Shown here piece by piece: positions 53,550 through 63,352 of a DNA stretch of 64,000 nucleotides. The notes below the pieces were generated by a model, which saw only the letters and a list, made by a program, of their open reading frames with translations, had not been told where the DNA came from and did no database searches. The stretch's first letter is position 1; each line of letters starts with the position of its first letter. The stretch comes from Pelagibacterales bacterium SAG-MED22. Lineage in GTDB: Bacteria > Pseudomonadota > Alphaproteobacteria > Pelagibacterales > Pelagibacteraceae. The DNA lies in assembly GCA_014653985.1 (NCBI GenBank), contig JACWDT010000005.1, forward strand, positions 1-64,000. Reading direction: 5' to 3'. The translations under genes were made by a program, and so were the position numbers.

Positions 53550-54992
53550 ATGGAAAATAGACAAAAGGAAATTGATAAATTAAAAGATTATAAATATGGT
53601 TTCTCAACCGAGATAGAAAATACAAGAGCACCCAAGGGTTTAAACAAGGATGTAATTAAATTTATTTCTAATATTAAAAAAGAACCACAATGGATGCTTG
53701 ATTTTAGATTAAAAGCTTTTGAAAGATTTAAACAATTAAAAGAACCAGATTGGCAAAAACCAAAATATCCAAAGATAGATTATCAAGATTTATATTACTA
53801 TTCTGCACCTAAAAGCATGGATGATAAACCAAAAAGTTTAGATGAACTAGATCCTAAACTTTTAGAAACATACAAAAAATTAGGAATACCTCTTCAAGAA
53901 CAAGCAAGATTAAATGGTATTGCTGTAGATGCAGTTTTTGATTCAGTTTCTGTTGCAACAACTTTCAGAGAAGAATTAATTAAACAAGGTATTATTTTCT
54001 GTCCGATTTCAGAGGCTATTCAAAAACATCCAGAATTAGTTAAAAAATATTTAGGATCTGTCATTCCTTTAACTGATCATTTTTTTGCAACTTTAAATTC
54101 AGCAGTTTTTACGGACGGTTCATTTGTATACATTCCAGAGGGTGTTAGATGTCCAATGGAACTCTCAACATATTTTAGAATTAATGCATCTAATACAGGT
54201 CAGTTTGAGAGAACTTTAATCATTGCAGACAAAGGAAGTTACGTTAGTTACTTAGAAGGTTGTACAGCTCCTATGAGAGATGAAAATCAATTGCATGCTG
54301 CTAATGTTGAATTAGTTGCTCTTGATGATGCTGAAATAAAATATTCAACAGTTCAAAATTGGTATCCAGGTGATAAAGATGGAAAAGGTGGTATATACAA
54401 TTTTGTCACTAAAAGGGGATTGTGCAAAGGTAAGAATTCTAAAATATCTTGGACACAAGTTGAAACTGGATCCGCAATCACTTGGAAATATCCTAGCTGC
54501 ATTTTAAAAGGTGATAATTCTGTAGGGGAATTTTATTCAATTGCCATTACAAATAACCACCAAAAAGCTGATACAGGCACTAAAATGATCCATTTAGGAA
54601 AAAATACAAAAAGCAAAATCATATCAAAAGGAATAAGTGCTGGCTTTTCAGATATGACTTACAGAGGATTGGTTGATATTTCGTCGAAAGCATCAAATTC
54701 AAATAATTATACACAGTGCGACTCTCTATTGATGGGTAACAAATGTGGTGCTCACACAGTTCCTTACATTAAAAACAAAAATTCAGAATCAAATATAGCT
54801 CATGAAGCAACAACTTCTAAAATAAGTGAGGAACAATTACATTACTGTCAACAAAGAGGATTAAGTGCTGAGGAGGCAGTTGGTTTAATTGTAAATGGAT
54901 TTTGTAAAGAAGTATTACAACAATTACCAATGGAATTTGCTGTTGAGGCACAAAAGTTAGTAGGGATAAGTTTAGAAGGAAGTGTGGGTTAA
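53550..54992 (+). CDS. sufB: Fe-S cluster assembly scaffold SufB
   Basis: A 480-residue beta-helix scaffold protein. Family features include [49 protein letters not shown], the [20 protein letters not shown] segment and a C-terminal [23 protein letters not shown]. It forms SufBC2D, where the cluster is assembled on conserved cysteine and glutamate residues. Length matches the family. The sufC start shares the last base of its stop (TAATG). Confidence 0.98.
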   Translation: MENRQKEIDKLKDYKYGFSTEIENTRAPKGLNKDVIKFISNIKKEPQWMLDFRLKAFERFKQLKEPDWQKPKYPKIDYQDLYYYSAPKSMDDKPKSLDELDPKLLETYKKLGIPLQEQARLNGIAVDAVFDSVSVATTFREELIKQGIIFCPISEAIQKHPELVKKYLGSVIPLTDHFFATLNSAVFTDGSFVYIPEGVRCPMELSTYFRINASNTGQFERTLIIADKGSYVSYLEGCTAPMRDENQLHAANVELVALDDAEIKYSTVQNWYPGDKDGKGGIYNFVTKRGLCKGKNSKISWTQVETGSAITWKYPSCILKGDNSVGEFYSIAITNNHQKADTGTKMIHLGKNTKSKIISKGISAGFSDMTYRGLVDISSKASNSNNYTQCDSLLMGNKCGAHTVPYIKNKNSESNIAHEATTSKISEEQLHYCQQRGLSAEEAVGLIVNGFCKEVLQQLPMEFAVEAQKLVGISLEGSVG

Positions 54993-55726
54993 TGTTAAAA
55001 ATAAATAAATTAAATGCCAAAATAGATAATAAGGAAATTTTGAAAGGATTTTCACTTGATGTTAATCCTGGTGAAGTTCACGCTATAATGGGTCCTAACG
55101 GATCAGGTAAAAGTACTTTATCAAATATTTTATCAGGAAAGAAAGGATATGAGGTTTCCGGAGAAGTTCTTTTTGAGGAAAAAGATTTATTTGAACTTGA
55201 AACAGAGGAAAGAGCTCACAAAGGTATTTTCTTAGCTTTTCAATATCCATTGGAAATTCCTGGAGTAAACACAAATATATTTTTAAAAACTTCTCTAAAC
55301 GCAGTAAGAAAAGCAAGAGGAGAAAAAGAACTTGATGCGATAGAATTTCTTAAATTAGTTAGAGAAAAGTCTAAAGAACTAAAATTTGACGAGGATAAGT
55401 TAAATAGACAATTAAACGTTGGTTTTTCTGGAGGAGAAAAAAAGAAAAATGAAATTTTACAGATGTCAATGTTATCTCCAAAACTTTCTATCCTTGATGA
55501 AACAGACTCGGGGTTAGATATAGATGCTTTAAGAATTGTTGCAGATGGAGTAAATACTTTAAGAAACGAAAAAAACTCATTTTTAATAATCACACATTAT
55601 CAAAGGTTGCTAGATTATATAAAGCCTGACTTTGTCCATGTTTTAATGAATGGTAGGATCGTTAAATCTGGAGGTCCAGATCTAGCTCTTGAATTAGAAA
55701 AAAAGGGATATGAAAATTTTAATTAG
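54992..55726 (+). CDS. sufC: Fe-S cluster assembly ATPase SufC
   Basis: A 244-residue ABC-type ATPase of the SufBCD complex. Walker A is GPNGSGKST, the signature is NVGFSGGEKKKNEILQM, and Walker B leads into LDETDSGLDIDALRIVADGVN. ATP hydrolysis drives conformational changes of SufB and SufD during cluster formation. It shares one base with sufB and its end abuts the sufD start. Confidence 0.98.
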   Translation: MLKINKLNAKIDNKEILKGFSLDVNPGEVHAIMGPNGSGKSTLSNILSGKKGYEVSGEVLFEEKDLFELETEERAHKGIFLAFQYPLEIPGVNTNIFLKTSLNAVRKARGEKELDAIEFLKLVREKSKELKFDEDKLNRQLNVGFSGGEKKKNEILQMSMLSPKLSILDETDSGLDIDALRIVADGVNTLRNEKNSFLIITHYQRLLDYIKPDFVHVLMNGRIVKSGGPDLALELEKKGYENFN

Positions 55727-56974
55727 ATGAAAGAACAATTACAAAAAGATTTCGACAACATTATTAAAAATTTAAGTTTATCTCAAAAGGATATTGAAAT
55801 TAAAAAATTTTCTTTAGATAATTTTATAAACAAAGGTTTTCCTAATAGAAAAGAAGAAGATTGGAAATTCTCAGATCTAAATCAGATAATTAAAAAAAAT
55901 ATTGGGGAATTAAGTTTTTATAATGATTACACATCTACCAATAAAGTTGACACTTCTGTATTCGTAGATGGATTGGAGCACAATAAAATAGTCTTTATAA
56001 ACGGGAGAATTGAAAAAATTGATTTTGATTATGAAAAAAAAGATCAAATAGAAATAATTGATCAGTCAGAAACTATTAATAAATTTGATAACAATAATTC
56101 TTTATCTGATTTAAATAATGCTTTTACTAATAAATCCTTTAAAATAGTCATTAAAAACAGCTATAAGCTATCAAAACCACTTATTATTTACCATACAACT
56201 AATTCTAAAATTTGGTCAAAAAACATTAATTTAAAATTAGACTTTGAGCTGCAAGAAGATAGCTCCTTAAGATTGATTGACTTATTCAATGATACATCAG
56301 AAAAAAATTTTTTAAATATTTTTTATAATTTTGATTTAAAAGAAAATGCAATTCTTAAAAATTATAAAGTAGATAAATTAGAAAATAAAAATATTAAATA
56401 TTCTTTTAATAATATTGAGCAAAATAAAAATACTATTTCAGAGACATTTATTTTATCATCAGGATCAAATTTCTTTAAAAGTGAAATTAATTGTAACTTA
56501 AAAGGTGAACATTCATCAGCTTTTGTAAATGGTATTTTCTCTCTTGATAAAAATAAACATCACGAAATTAGAACTATTGTAAATCATTTAACAGAGAATA
56601 CAAAAAGCTATCAACTAATTAAGAGTGTTTTAGAAGATAGTTCTAAAGCAGCATATCAAGGAAAAATATTTGTAAATTCTATTGCACAAAAAACGGATGG
56701 ATACCAGCTTAGTAAAGCAATATTATTAAATAAAGACTCAGAATTTAATGCCAAACCTGAATTAGAAATTTATGCAGATGATGTTAAATGTTCACATGGT
56801 TCAGCTTCAGGAAGTCTTAATGAAGACTCTATATTTTATTTAATGTCTAGAGGTTTAAATTACAATCAAGCAAGAGAACTTTTAATAAATGGTTTTTTAC
56901 TTGATGTAGTAGAAAAAATTACAGACTCAGAAATTAAAAATCTAATTAAAAATATGATTGGAATAAAAGAATGA
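55727..56974 (+). CDS. sufD: Fe-S cluster assembly protein SufD
   Basis: A 415-residue paralogue of SufB. The N-terminus contains FPNRKEEDWKFSDLNQI, and the conserved C-terminal half contains ADDVKCSHGSASGSLNEDSIFYLMSRGLNYNQARELLINGFL with the conserved histidine in CSHGSA. It completes SufBC2D and is needed for iron acquisition. The middle region is lysine- and asparagine-rich and diverged. Overlaps sufS by four bases. Confidence 0.95.
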   Translation: MKEQLQKDFDNIIKNLSLSQKDIEIKKFSLDNFINKGFPNRKEEDWKFSDLNQIIKKNIGELSFYNDYTSTNKVDTSVFVDGLEHNKIVFINGRIEKIDFDYEKKDQIEIIDQSETINKFDNNNSLSDLNNAFTNKSFKIVIKNSYKLSKPLIIYHTTNSKIWSKNINLKLDFELQEDSSLRLIDLFNDTSEKNFLNIFYNFDLKENAILKNYKVDKLENKNIKYSFNNIEQNKNTISETFILSSGSNFFKSEINCNLKGEHSSAFVNGIFSLDKNKHHEIRTIVNHLTENTKSYQLIKSVLEDSSKAAYQGKIFVNSIAQKTDGYQLSKAILLNKDSEFNAKPELEIYADDVKCSHGSASGSLNEDSIFYLMSRGLNYNQARELLINGFLLDVVEKITDSEIKNLIKNMIGIKE

Positions 56975-58191
56975 AAATAGAAAATATAAAAAAAGAATTT
57001 CCTATATTTGATGAAAAAATTCAAAATAATGATCTTGTTTATCTAGATAGTGCAAACTCTTCGCAAAAACCAAAAATTGTAGCAGATAAAATTAATGAAT
57101 TTTATACTAAACAGTTTTCAAATGTTGGAAGAAGTGTTCACTATCTTGCAGTTGCAGCTACAAATTTGTATGAGAATACAAGGTCCTCTGTTCAAAAATA
57201 TATTAACGCTAAAGATAAAAATGAAATAGTTTTTACGAAAGGTGCAACTGAAGCGTTAAATTTAGTTGCAAATACTTTAGGACAAAATTATTTAAACGAA
57301 GGCGATGAAATTTTAATCACTGAACTTGAGCATCATTCAAATTATGTTCCATGGCATTTTTTAAGAAAATCAAAAAATATCAAAATTAATTTTGCGGAAA
57401 TGAACGAAGATGGTGATATTTCTTTAGAAGAAATTGAAAAAAAAATAACACCTAAAACTAAAGTTATAGCAATTACACATTTGTCAAATGTAACAGGAGC
57501 AATATTACCAGTTAAAGAAATAACCAATTTAGCACATTCAAAAGGAATAATTGTTGTTATTGATGGTTGTCAGGGTGCGCCACATCTTAAACTTGATATG
57601 CAAGATCTCGATTGTGATTTTTATGCAATATCATGTCACAAAATGTATGGACCAACAGGACTTGGTGTTTTATATGGTAAAAAAAAATGGTTAGAGGAAT
57701 TACCCCCTTATCAAGGTGGCGGAGGAATGATCAGAGAAGTTAAAAAAGATAGTATTTCTTATGGTGAATTACCAAATAAATATGAAGCAGGAACAATGGC
57801 AACTGCTCAAGTCATTGCCTTTGACGAGTCAATTAAGTTTATGGAAAACATTGGTATAGAAAATATTATGCAACACGAAGCTGATTTAGTTGAATATGGA
57901 CAAGAATTATTACAAAAAAACAATTCTGTTAAATTGATTGGTAGTCCAAAAAATAAAGGTGGAGTTTTATCATTTACTTTAGAAGGTGTTCATCCACATG
58001 ATATTGCGACTATACTTGATGAAGACGGAGTTGCAATAAGAGCAGGACATCATTGCTGTCAAATTTTACATGATAAATTAAATATACCTGCTAGTGCAAG
58101 AGCTTCTGTTGGAATTTATAATACTAAAGACGATCTAGATAAATTAAATGACTCAATAAATAACTGTAAAAAAATATTTAACTTAAAATGA
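56971..58191 (+). CDS. sufS: Cysteine desulfurase SufS
   Basis: A 406-residue PLP enzyme that takes sulfur from cysteine for cluster assembly. PLP-binding lysine is in SCHKMYGPTGLGVLYG, the phosphate-binding GATEALN and TELEHHSNYVPWH motifs are present, and the catalytic cysteine lies in RAGHHCCQ. Type II (SufS-like) by length and loop. It overlaps sufD and the SufU-like gene by four bases each. Confidence 0.97.
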   Translation: MKIENIKKEFPIFDEKIQNNDLVYLDSANSSQKPKIVADKINEFYTKQFSNVGRSVHYLAVAATNLYENTRSSVQKYINAKDKNEIVFTKGATEALNLVANTLGQNYLNEGDEILITELEHHSNYVPWHFLRKSKNIKINFAEMNEDGDISLEEIEKKITPKTKVIAITHLSNVTGAILPVKEITNLAHSKGIIVVIDGCQGAPHLKLDMQDLDCDFYAISCHKMYGPTGLGVLYGKKKWLEELPPYQGGGGMIREVKKDSISYGELPNKYEAGTMATAQVIAFDESIKFMENIGIENIMQHEADLVEYGQELLQKNNSVKLIGSPKNKGGVLSFTLEGVHPHDIATILDEDGVAIRAGHHCCQILHDKLNIPASARASVGIYNTKDDLDKLNDSINNCKKIFNLK

Positions 58192-58652
58192 ATTTAAAAG
58201 AATTATATCAAGAAATTATTTTAGAGCATGGAAAAAATCCAAGAAACCTTGGAAAGACAGATGACTTTAATAAAGATGCAAAAGGTAACAATCCTTTATG
58301 TGGTGACAATGTTCATGTTTATTTAAAATTAAATGGTCAAAAAATAGTTGAAGATATTTCATTTGAAGGAAGTGGCTGTGCTATTTCAATGGCGTCAGCC
58401 TCAATCATGACAGATCTAATTAAAGGTAAAAATGAAAATGAAGCTAAAGAAATCGTTGAAGATTTTTTAGGAATGATTAAAGAAAATCCAGAATTAAAAT
58501 CAGAATATTTACAGGAAGATGAAAAAACTAAATTAATGTGCTTGTCTGGTGTTAAACAATATCCAATGAGAGTAAAGTGTGCTACACTTTCATGGCATAC
58601 TTTGGTTTCAGCATTTGATGATAAAAAAGAAGAAGTAAAAACAGAGAATTAA
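58188..58652 (+). CDS. sufU: SufU-type sulfur acceptor/Fe-S assembly protein
   Basis: A 154-residue protein of the IscU/SufU fold. Zinc or sulfur ligands sit in NPLCGDNV, SGCAISMASASIM and MRVKCATLSWHTL, and the insertion typical of SufU (about 20 residues, compared with IscU) is present around residues 85-120. It receives sulfur from SufS, replacing SufE. Use of SufU instead of SufE is typical of Firmicutes but also seen in several other groups. Confidence 0.9.
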   Translation: MNLKELYQEIILEHGKNPRNLGKTDDFNKDAKGNNPLCGDNVHVYLKLNGQKIVEDISFEGSGCAISMASASIMTDLIKGKNENEAKEIVEDFLGMIKENPELKSEYLQEDEKTKLMCLSGVKQYPMRVKCATLSWHTLVSAFDDKKEEVKTEN

Positions 58653-58654
58653 TT

Positions 58655-58954
58655 ATGTCAAAAAAAGAACTAATCATAGAGGAAATAAGAAAAATTTATG
58701 ACCCTGAGTTACCTGTTAACATTTATGAACTAGGTTTAATTTATGATATAATTGTAGAAAATGAAAAATCAGCTAAAATTAAAATGACTTTGACAACACC
58801 AAATTGCCCTGTAGCCGAAAGTTTACCTAAAGAAGTTAAAGAGGGTGCAATGCAAGTAGAGGGAATTGAAGAAGTTGATTTAGAATTGGTATGGGATCCG
58901 CCATGGACCAAAGACATGATGTCTGAGGCAGCTAAATTGGAATTGAATTTATAA
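58655..58954 (+). CDS. sufT: MIP18/DUF59 family Fe-S maturation protein SufT
   Basis: A 99-residue single-domain DUF59 protein. DPELPVNIYELGLIYDI is the family core, followed by TLTTPNCPVAESLP with the conserved cysteine and LVWDPPWTKDMMS. Proteins of this type help mature Fe-S enzymes under high demand. It lies between sufU and sufA, sharing one base with sufA (TAATG). Confidence 0.94.
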   Translation: MSKKELIIEEIRKIYDPELPVNIYELGLIYDIIVENEKSAKIKMTLTTPNCPVAESLPKEVKEGAMQVEGIEEVDLELVWDPPWTKDMMSEAAKLELNL

Positions 58955-59289
58955 TGACTCAAATAATTAAATTAAGTGATAACGCTGCATCTAGAATTAA
59001 AGAGATAATGTCTAATGCAGAAAAAGATTCTCTGGGTGTAAGAGTATCAGTTAAATCTGGTGGTTGTGCAGGAATGTCTTATGTTATGGAATATACAAAA
59101 GAAGTTAATCCAAATGATGAAATAATTGAAGATAAGGGTGTGAAGGTATTCGTAGACTCTGCAGCTATTATGTATCTTTTAGGAACCGAAATGGATTATA
59201 AGAAAGAGGAGTTATCCTCAACTTTTGTTTTTAATAATCCTAATGAAACCGAGCGTTGTGGCTGCGGTGAGTCATTTAAAACATCATAG
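58954..59289 (+). CDS. sufA: A-type Fe-S carrier protein SufA
   Basis: A 111-residue HesB/IscA-type protein. The three cysteines that bind the cluster are in SGGCAGMSYVM and the C-terminal ERCGCGESF. It carries finished clusters to target proteins. It is the last clear gene of iscR-sufBCDSUTA. Confidence 0.95.
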   Translation: MTQIIKLSDNAASRIKEIMSNAEKDSLGVRVSVKSGGCAGMSYVMEYTKEVNPNDEIIEDKGVKVFVDSAAIMYLLGTEMDYKKEELSSTFVFNNPNETERCGCGESFKTS

Positions 59290-59317
59290 GCCAATAGTCC
59301 CATTTTGAGCATATCAG

Positions 59318-59335
59318 ATTTGCATAATTTGCATA
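59318..59335 (+). repeat. Perfect 9-bp tandem duplication
   Basis: ATTTGCATA occurs twice head to tail (59318-59326 and 59327-59335), 20 bases upstream of the small ORF at 59355. It might be a direct-repeat operator or a chance slippage product in AT-rich DNA; no matching site is seen elsewhere in the intergenic DNA examined. Confidence 0.5.
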
Positions 59336-59354
59336 TCTAAGATAAAACTCTGCA

Positions 59355-59525
59355 ATGAATACATTTGAGTTTAAAAATCTTGTTAAAAACTTAAAAAATT
59401 CTTTGAAAGAGAAATCATTTTTTAAGGACCTCAGAAAAGAAGTAGACACTGGTGCCAACGGCACACAAGACTACGTTGTTAAAAAAGGTATTAACAAAGA
59501 TACAATAGCTACAACTAAGCAGTAA
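59355..59525 (+). CDS. Small basic protein of unknown function (56 residues)
   Basis: I do not recognise this gene. It encodes 56 residues with 15 lysines or arginines: an amphipathic helical N-terminal half (FEFKNLVKNLKNSLKEK) and a polar C-terminal half with TGANGTQDYVV and a TTKQ end. The ribosome site is poor. It occupies the 243-base space between sufA and glnA, which would otherwise be unusually empty for this genome, and its codons look like those of neighbours. It converges on glnA with seven bases between stops. Confidence 0.45.
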   Translation: MNTFEFKNLVKNLKNSLKEKSFFKDLRKEVDTGANGTQDYVVKKGINKDTIATTKQ

Positions 59526-59541
59526 CTAATTACTAACTGCT
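59518..59541. terminator. Weak bidirectional hairpin at the small ORF/glnA junction
   Basis: AGCAGT (59518-59523) and ACTGCT (59536-59541) are complementary around a 12-base loop and span both stop codons. The stem is short and no T-run follows, so this is only a possible termination aid. Confidence 0.22.
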
Positions 59542-60939
59542 ATAATACATCTCAAACTCAACCGGATGAGGTGCATGTTCAAATTTATGAATTTCTTCAA
59601 ATTTAAGAGCAATGTATGCATCAATTTGATCATCTGTAAATACACCACCTTGAGTTAAAAATTCTCTATCTTTATCTAAACTTTCCATTGCTTCTCTCAA
59701 AGATCCACAAACTGTTGGAATAGCTTTAACTTCCTCTGGTGGTAATTCGTAAAGATCTTTATCAAAAGACTCACCTGGGTGAATTTTATTTTTAATACCA
59801 TCAATTCCGGCCATAAGCATTGCAGCAAATGTTAAATATGGATTACCAGATGCATCTGGGAACCTTATTTCACATCTTGCTCCTTTTTTACTCAAGGTAA
59901 TAGGAATTCTACATGAAGCTGATCTATTTCTTGCAGAGTATGCAAGTAATACTGGAGCCTCAAAGCCTGGTATTAATCTTTTATAACTATTTGTAGTAGA
60001 GTTAGCAAAAGCATTAATAGCTTTAGCATGTTTTAAAATTCCACCAATATAATGCAACGCAGTTTCAGATAATCCTGCATAAGCGTCACCAGAAAAAACT
60101 GGCGTATCACCTTTCCAAATTGATTGGTGAATATGCATACCGGAACCATTATCTCCTGCTACTGGTTTAGGCATAAAAGTTGCAGTTTTGCCAAACGAGT
60201 GGGTTACCATTTGAACAACATATTTATATAACTGAACATTATCAGCCTGATCCACTAAAGTTCCAAAATACATTCCAAGCTCGTGCTGACTTGGAGCAAC
60301 CTCATGGTGATGTTTTTCAACTTTAATTCCTACTTCTTTTAAATTTTTTAGATATTCACCACGCATATCCTGTTCACTATCCACTGGTGGCACTGGGAAG
60401 TATCCACCTTTGATTGGTGGTCTGTGTCCCATGTTTCCACTTTCATATTCTTTTCCTGAATTATATGGACCTTCTTTGCTATCAATTTTAAATCCACATT
60501 CATTCATATCGTTTTTAATTCTTACATCATCGAAAACAAAAAATTCTGGTTCTGGACCGAAGAATGCTTTGTCGCCGATACCTGAAGCTTTTAAATATTC
60601 TTCAGCTTTTTTAGCCACACCCCTTGGATCTCTTTCGTAAGGATCTTTTTTAATTGCATCTAAAATATCACAAAACAAAACTACAGTATTGTGGGAAGTA
60701 AATGGATCCATAAACATTCTTGAAGTATCTGGTTTTAAAATCATGTCTGACTCATTAATTGCTTTCCAACCAGCGATAGATGACCCATCAAAAAATACAC
60801 CCTCATTAAGCATATCTGAGTCAACAACAGTTGAGTCCATTGTTAAATGTTGAAGTTTTCCTCTTGGATCAGTAAATCTTAAATCTACGAATTCAGCCTC
60901 TTTTTCTTTAATAAATTTTAAAACGTTTTCTGCACTCAT
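59533..60939 (-). CDS. glnA: Glutamine synthetase type I
   Basis: A 468-residue dodecameric enzyme joining ammonia and glutamate with ATP. The beta-grasp start ([23 protein letters not shown]), the metal site in [23 protein letters not shown], the ATP-site [10 protein letters not shown] and the [10 protein letters not shown] loop are intact. The adenylylation tyrosine lies in [11 protein letters not shown], so the enzyme is probably regulated by GlnE-type adenylylation. Length is typical. Its upstream region (60940-61076) is shared with divergent ybaK. Confidence 0.98.
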   Translation of the reverse strand: MSAENVLKFIKEKEAEFVDLRFTDPRGKLQHLTMDSTVVDSDMLNEGVFFDGSSIAGWKAINESDMILKPDTSRMFMDPFTSHNTVVLFCDILDAIKKDPYERDPRGVAKKAEEYLKASGIGDKAFFGPEPEFFVFDDVRIKNDMNECGFKIDSKEGPYNSGKEYESGNMGHRPPIKGGYFPVPPVDSEQDMRGEYLKNLKEVGIKVEKHHHEVAPSQHELGMYFGTLVDQADNVQLYKYVVQMVTHSFGKTATFMPKPVAGDNGSGMHIHQSIWKGDTPVFSGDAYAGLSETALHYIGGILKHAKAINAFANSTTNSYKRLIPGFEAPVLLAYSARNRSASCRIPITLSKKGARCEIRFPDASGNPYLTFAAMLMAGIDGIKNKIHPGESFDKDLYELPPEEVKAIPTVCGSLREAMESLDKDREFLTQGGVFTDDQIDAYIALKFEEIHKFEHAPHPVEFEMYYSS

Positions 60940-61076
60940 TATGTCTCCTATGTAATTTCAGAGCATTAATTAGCAAATAAACTCTTATAAATATTGCTTA
61001 TTTAATAAATAACACTTATGCAATTTTCACATAAGTAGTGTATTTAATCAATATTATTAATCATACGAGTAAATAA
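60940..61076. promoter_or_regulatory. Divergent glnA/ybaK intergenic region with small hairpin
   Basis: A 137-base, very AT-rich region. ACTTATG (61014-61020) pairs with CATAAGT (61030-61036) around a 9-base loop. A good ribosome site for glnA (minus strand GGAGACAT) is visible at 60942-60949. I could not identify a sigma-54 site or glutamine riboswitch. Promoters for both genes must lie here. Confidence 0.45.
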
Positions 61077-61559
61077 GTGAATTCCATTTTAGATAAAGAA
61101 CCAGTTAAAAGAGCAGAGAAAATTCTTAAAGACTTTGATCCAAATATTAATGTTATTATTTTAGAACAAACAGCAAGAACAGCAAATGATGCTGCTACAG
61201 CCTTAGGTTGCAATGTAGGTGCAATTGTAAAAAGTTTACTTTTTAAATTAGGCGATAAATTTTGTCTTTGTTTAGTATCAGGAGACAAAAGATGCTCTTT
61301 AAATAAGTTGAAAAAAAAATTAAGCGAAAAAGATGTGTCAATGGCAAGTCCTGAGGAGGTTAAGCAAATTACTGGTTATACAATAGGAGGCGTATCCCCA
61401 ATAGGTCATATAGTGAATACCAAAGTATATATGGATAAACATTTAGAAAGATTTTCAAAAGTTTTTGCTGCAGCAGGACATCCAAACGCAGTTTTTGGAA
61501 TTACATTCTTTGAACTTAAAAAATTAACTAATTCAGAAGTTGATGATTTAACAGAATGA
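61077..61559 (+). CDS. YbaK/ProX-type aminoacyl-tRNA deacylase
   Basis: A 160-residue protein with a GTG start. It has the YbaK/EbsC fold: TARTANDAATALGCNVGAIVKSLLFK with the catalytic lysine, LVSGDKRCSL, then TGYTIGGVSPIGH and AAAGHPNAVFGI. These enzymes hydrolyse mischarged aminoacyl-tRNAs. The next gene starts four bases before its stop. Confidence 0.92.
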   Translation: MNSILDKEPVKRAEKILKDFDPNINVIILEQTARTANDAATALGCNVGAIVKSLLFKLGDKFCLCLVSGDKRCSLNKLKKKLSEKDVSMASPEEVKQITGYTIGGVSPIGHIVNTKVYMDKHLERFSKVFAAAGHPNAVFGITFFELKKLTNSEVDDLTE

Positions 61560-62443
61560 AGCAACCAAAATTAATAGATTATGCTTTATTAACCATATTA
61601 TCTTTAATATGGGCATCTGCATTTTTTAATATAAAAATTGCAACTTATTCATTTGGTCCAGTTACAATCGCTTTCCTGCGAGTATTTTTTGGAGCAATTC
61701 CAGTTCTACTTCTTTGTTACTATAAAAAAATAAAAATTGAGGCTTTCTCTAAAGATTGGCATTGGTTTGCTATGATTGGTTTTATAAATTTGGTTGCACC
61801 ATTCTTTCTAATTGCATATGGAGTAAAATCTGTTCAAAGTAATCTCGCTGCAATCTTAATGTCAACAACACCACTGAGTTCTACTATACTAGGTCATTTT
61901 TACACAAAAAATGAAAAATTTAATTTAGTTAAAACATTTGGAATTTTAATCGGTTTTTCAGGAATAATTTTTTTATTTTCAGACAATCTTTTAATTGATC
62001 AAAATAATTTTACTTCAGCTTTGTTAATTTTGTTGGGTTCAACATGTTATGTTATTGGTGGTGTATTAACTTTAAAAATTAGTAAGAAAAAAAACGAAAA
62101 TGTGACAAGTTCGATATTAATCTGGGCAACAATTATTTTAATACCATTGGTATCATTTATTGAACAACCGTGGCAGGTAGTGCCAAGAACAGACTCATTA
62201 ATATCTGTAATTTATCTAGGTATTGTTCCAACAGGAATTGCATGGTTATTAAGGTTTAAAATATTAAAAGATAATGGTTTGATTTTTCAATCCCAGGTAT
62301 CTTATTTAATACCAATTTTTGGAACAATTCTAGGATACATATTCTTAAAAGAATTAATAACAATTAAAGTCTTAATTTCTTTGACTGCAGTTTGTATAGG
62401 TATTTATTTTGTTCGAAGAGCTGATAGAAAAAAATTATCTTAG
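61556..62443 (+). CDS. EamA/DMT-family permease
   Basis: A 295-residue membrane protein with ten helices in two EamA repeats (LLTILSLIWASAFFNIKIA first, SYLIPIFGTILGYIFLKE second). It overlaps ybaK by four bases and its stop overlaps the convergent homocysteine methyltransferase by nine. Substrate not known; the group includes amino acid and drug exporters. Confidence 0.88.
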   Translation: MKQPKLIDYALLTILSLIWASAFFNIKIATYSFGPVTIAFLRVFFGAIPVLLLCYYKKIKIEAFSKDWHWFAMIGFINLVAPFFLIAYGVKSVQSNLAAILMSTTPLSSTILGHFYTKNEKFNLVKTFGILIGFSGIIFLFSDNLLIDQNNFTSALLILLGSTCYVIGGVLTLKISKKKNENVTSSILIWATIILIPLVSFIEQPWQVVPRTDSLISVIYLGIVPTGIAWLLRFKILKDNGLIFQSQVSYLIPIFGTILGYIFLKELITIKVLISLTAVCIGIYFVRRADRKKLS

Positions 62444-63352
62444 TTTAGCAATTTCTCTAATATCCTCTGGTGTTGTTTCGCAACATCCACCCAGAATTGT
62501 TGCCCCTTGTTCAACAAGTCTTTTCGAAAAATCATAGAATTTTTTAGCTGAATTGTTGTCTCTTTTCCCAAGAGTAACATTTGGATTGGTACCTATTTCA
62601 TCAGGTTTAGCCTTATTAAAAGTTTGAACTGGAGTTGGCTCTTCTACTTTCCAAAGGTTGGCCTTAAATCCAAACGGGATATCCAACTTTTTAATTTCAG
62701 AGGTGCACTCCTCAGCAATTTTTGGAGAAACGCATGCTGTAATTACTCCTAGCCAATTATTACTTCTATATTTATTCAAGACTTCAGTGATAGTTTCATT
62801 TGAGGGGAGTAAGTTATTTTTTTTAACATGAATACCTAAGAGAACAGTTTTATTTAATTTGACTGCAACGTTTGATGCTATGTCTATTTCTCTTCCACTT
62901 GAAACAACATCTAAATAAAAAAAATCTACATAGGGAGCAATAACCTCAGCTTGTTCATAAAAAGCTTTTTCTAATTCTTTGCTATCTCTTTGATCTTCTA
63001 CATAAGTATCATTTTGACATGGTAAGCTACCAGCAATTAAAACATCTTTTCCAGATTTTTCCTTTGCTTTAATAGATAATAAACAAGCTTGTTCGTTTAT
63101 ATATACAAAGTCTTTATCAACTTTATTTTGTATTAATCTAATTTTTCTCGCCGAAAAGGTATTTGTAAGTATCACCTCAGATCCAGCATTTATAAATGAT
63201 AAGTGTACGTTAACAACCAGATCATGAAATTTTTTATCTAAATTAGCACTAGCGGACCACAATGTTCCTTTCGAAATTAATCCTTTGGCTAATAGCTGTT
63301 GCCCCATACCGCCATCCAAAATTCTAATATTTTTAAAAAAATTAGTATCCAT
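62435..63352 (-). CDS. mmuM: Homocysteine S-methyltransferase family protein
   Basis: A 305-residue zinc-dependent TIM-barrel methyltransferase. It has RILDGGMGQQLL at the start, NTFSARKIRL, the first zinc cysteine in ITACVSP, and the GGCCETTPEDI pair at the end. Family members move a methyl group from S-methylmethionine, betaine or another sulfonium donor to homocysteine. Without a cobalamin domain it is MmuM-like rather than MetH. In this sulfur-compound-using organism a DMSP-type donor is conceivable but unproven. It begins directly after the stop of the neighbouring oxygenase gene. Confidence 0.88.
   Translation of the reverse strand: MDTNFFKNIRILDGGMGQQLLAKGLISKGTLWSASANLDKKFHDLVVNVHLSFINAGSEVILTNTFSARKIRLIQNKVDKDFVYINEQACLLSIKAKEKSGKDVLIAGSLPCQNDTYVEDQRDSKELEKAFYEQAEVIAPYVDFFYLDVVSSGREIDIASNVAVKLNKTVLLGIHVKKNNLLPSNETITEVLNKYRSNNWLGVITACVSPKIAEECTSEIKKLDIPFGFKANLWKVEEPTPVQTFNKAKPDEIGTNPNVTLGKRDNNSAKKFYDFSKRLVEQGATILGGCCETTPEDIREIAKLR

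Noticed and set aside
60940-61076. Glutamine riboswitch or sigma-54 promoter upstream of glnA
   Set aside because: No GG-N10-GC pair and no motif resembling the glnA RNA was found; only a short 7-bp hairpin is present.
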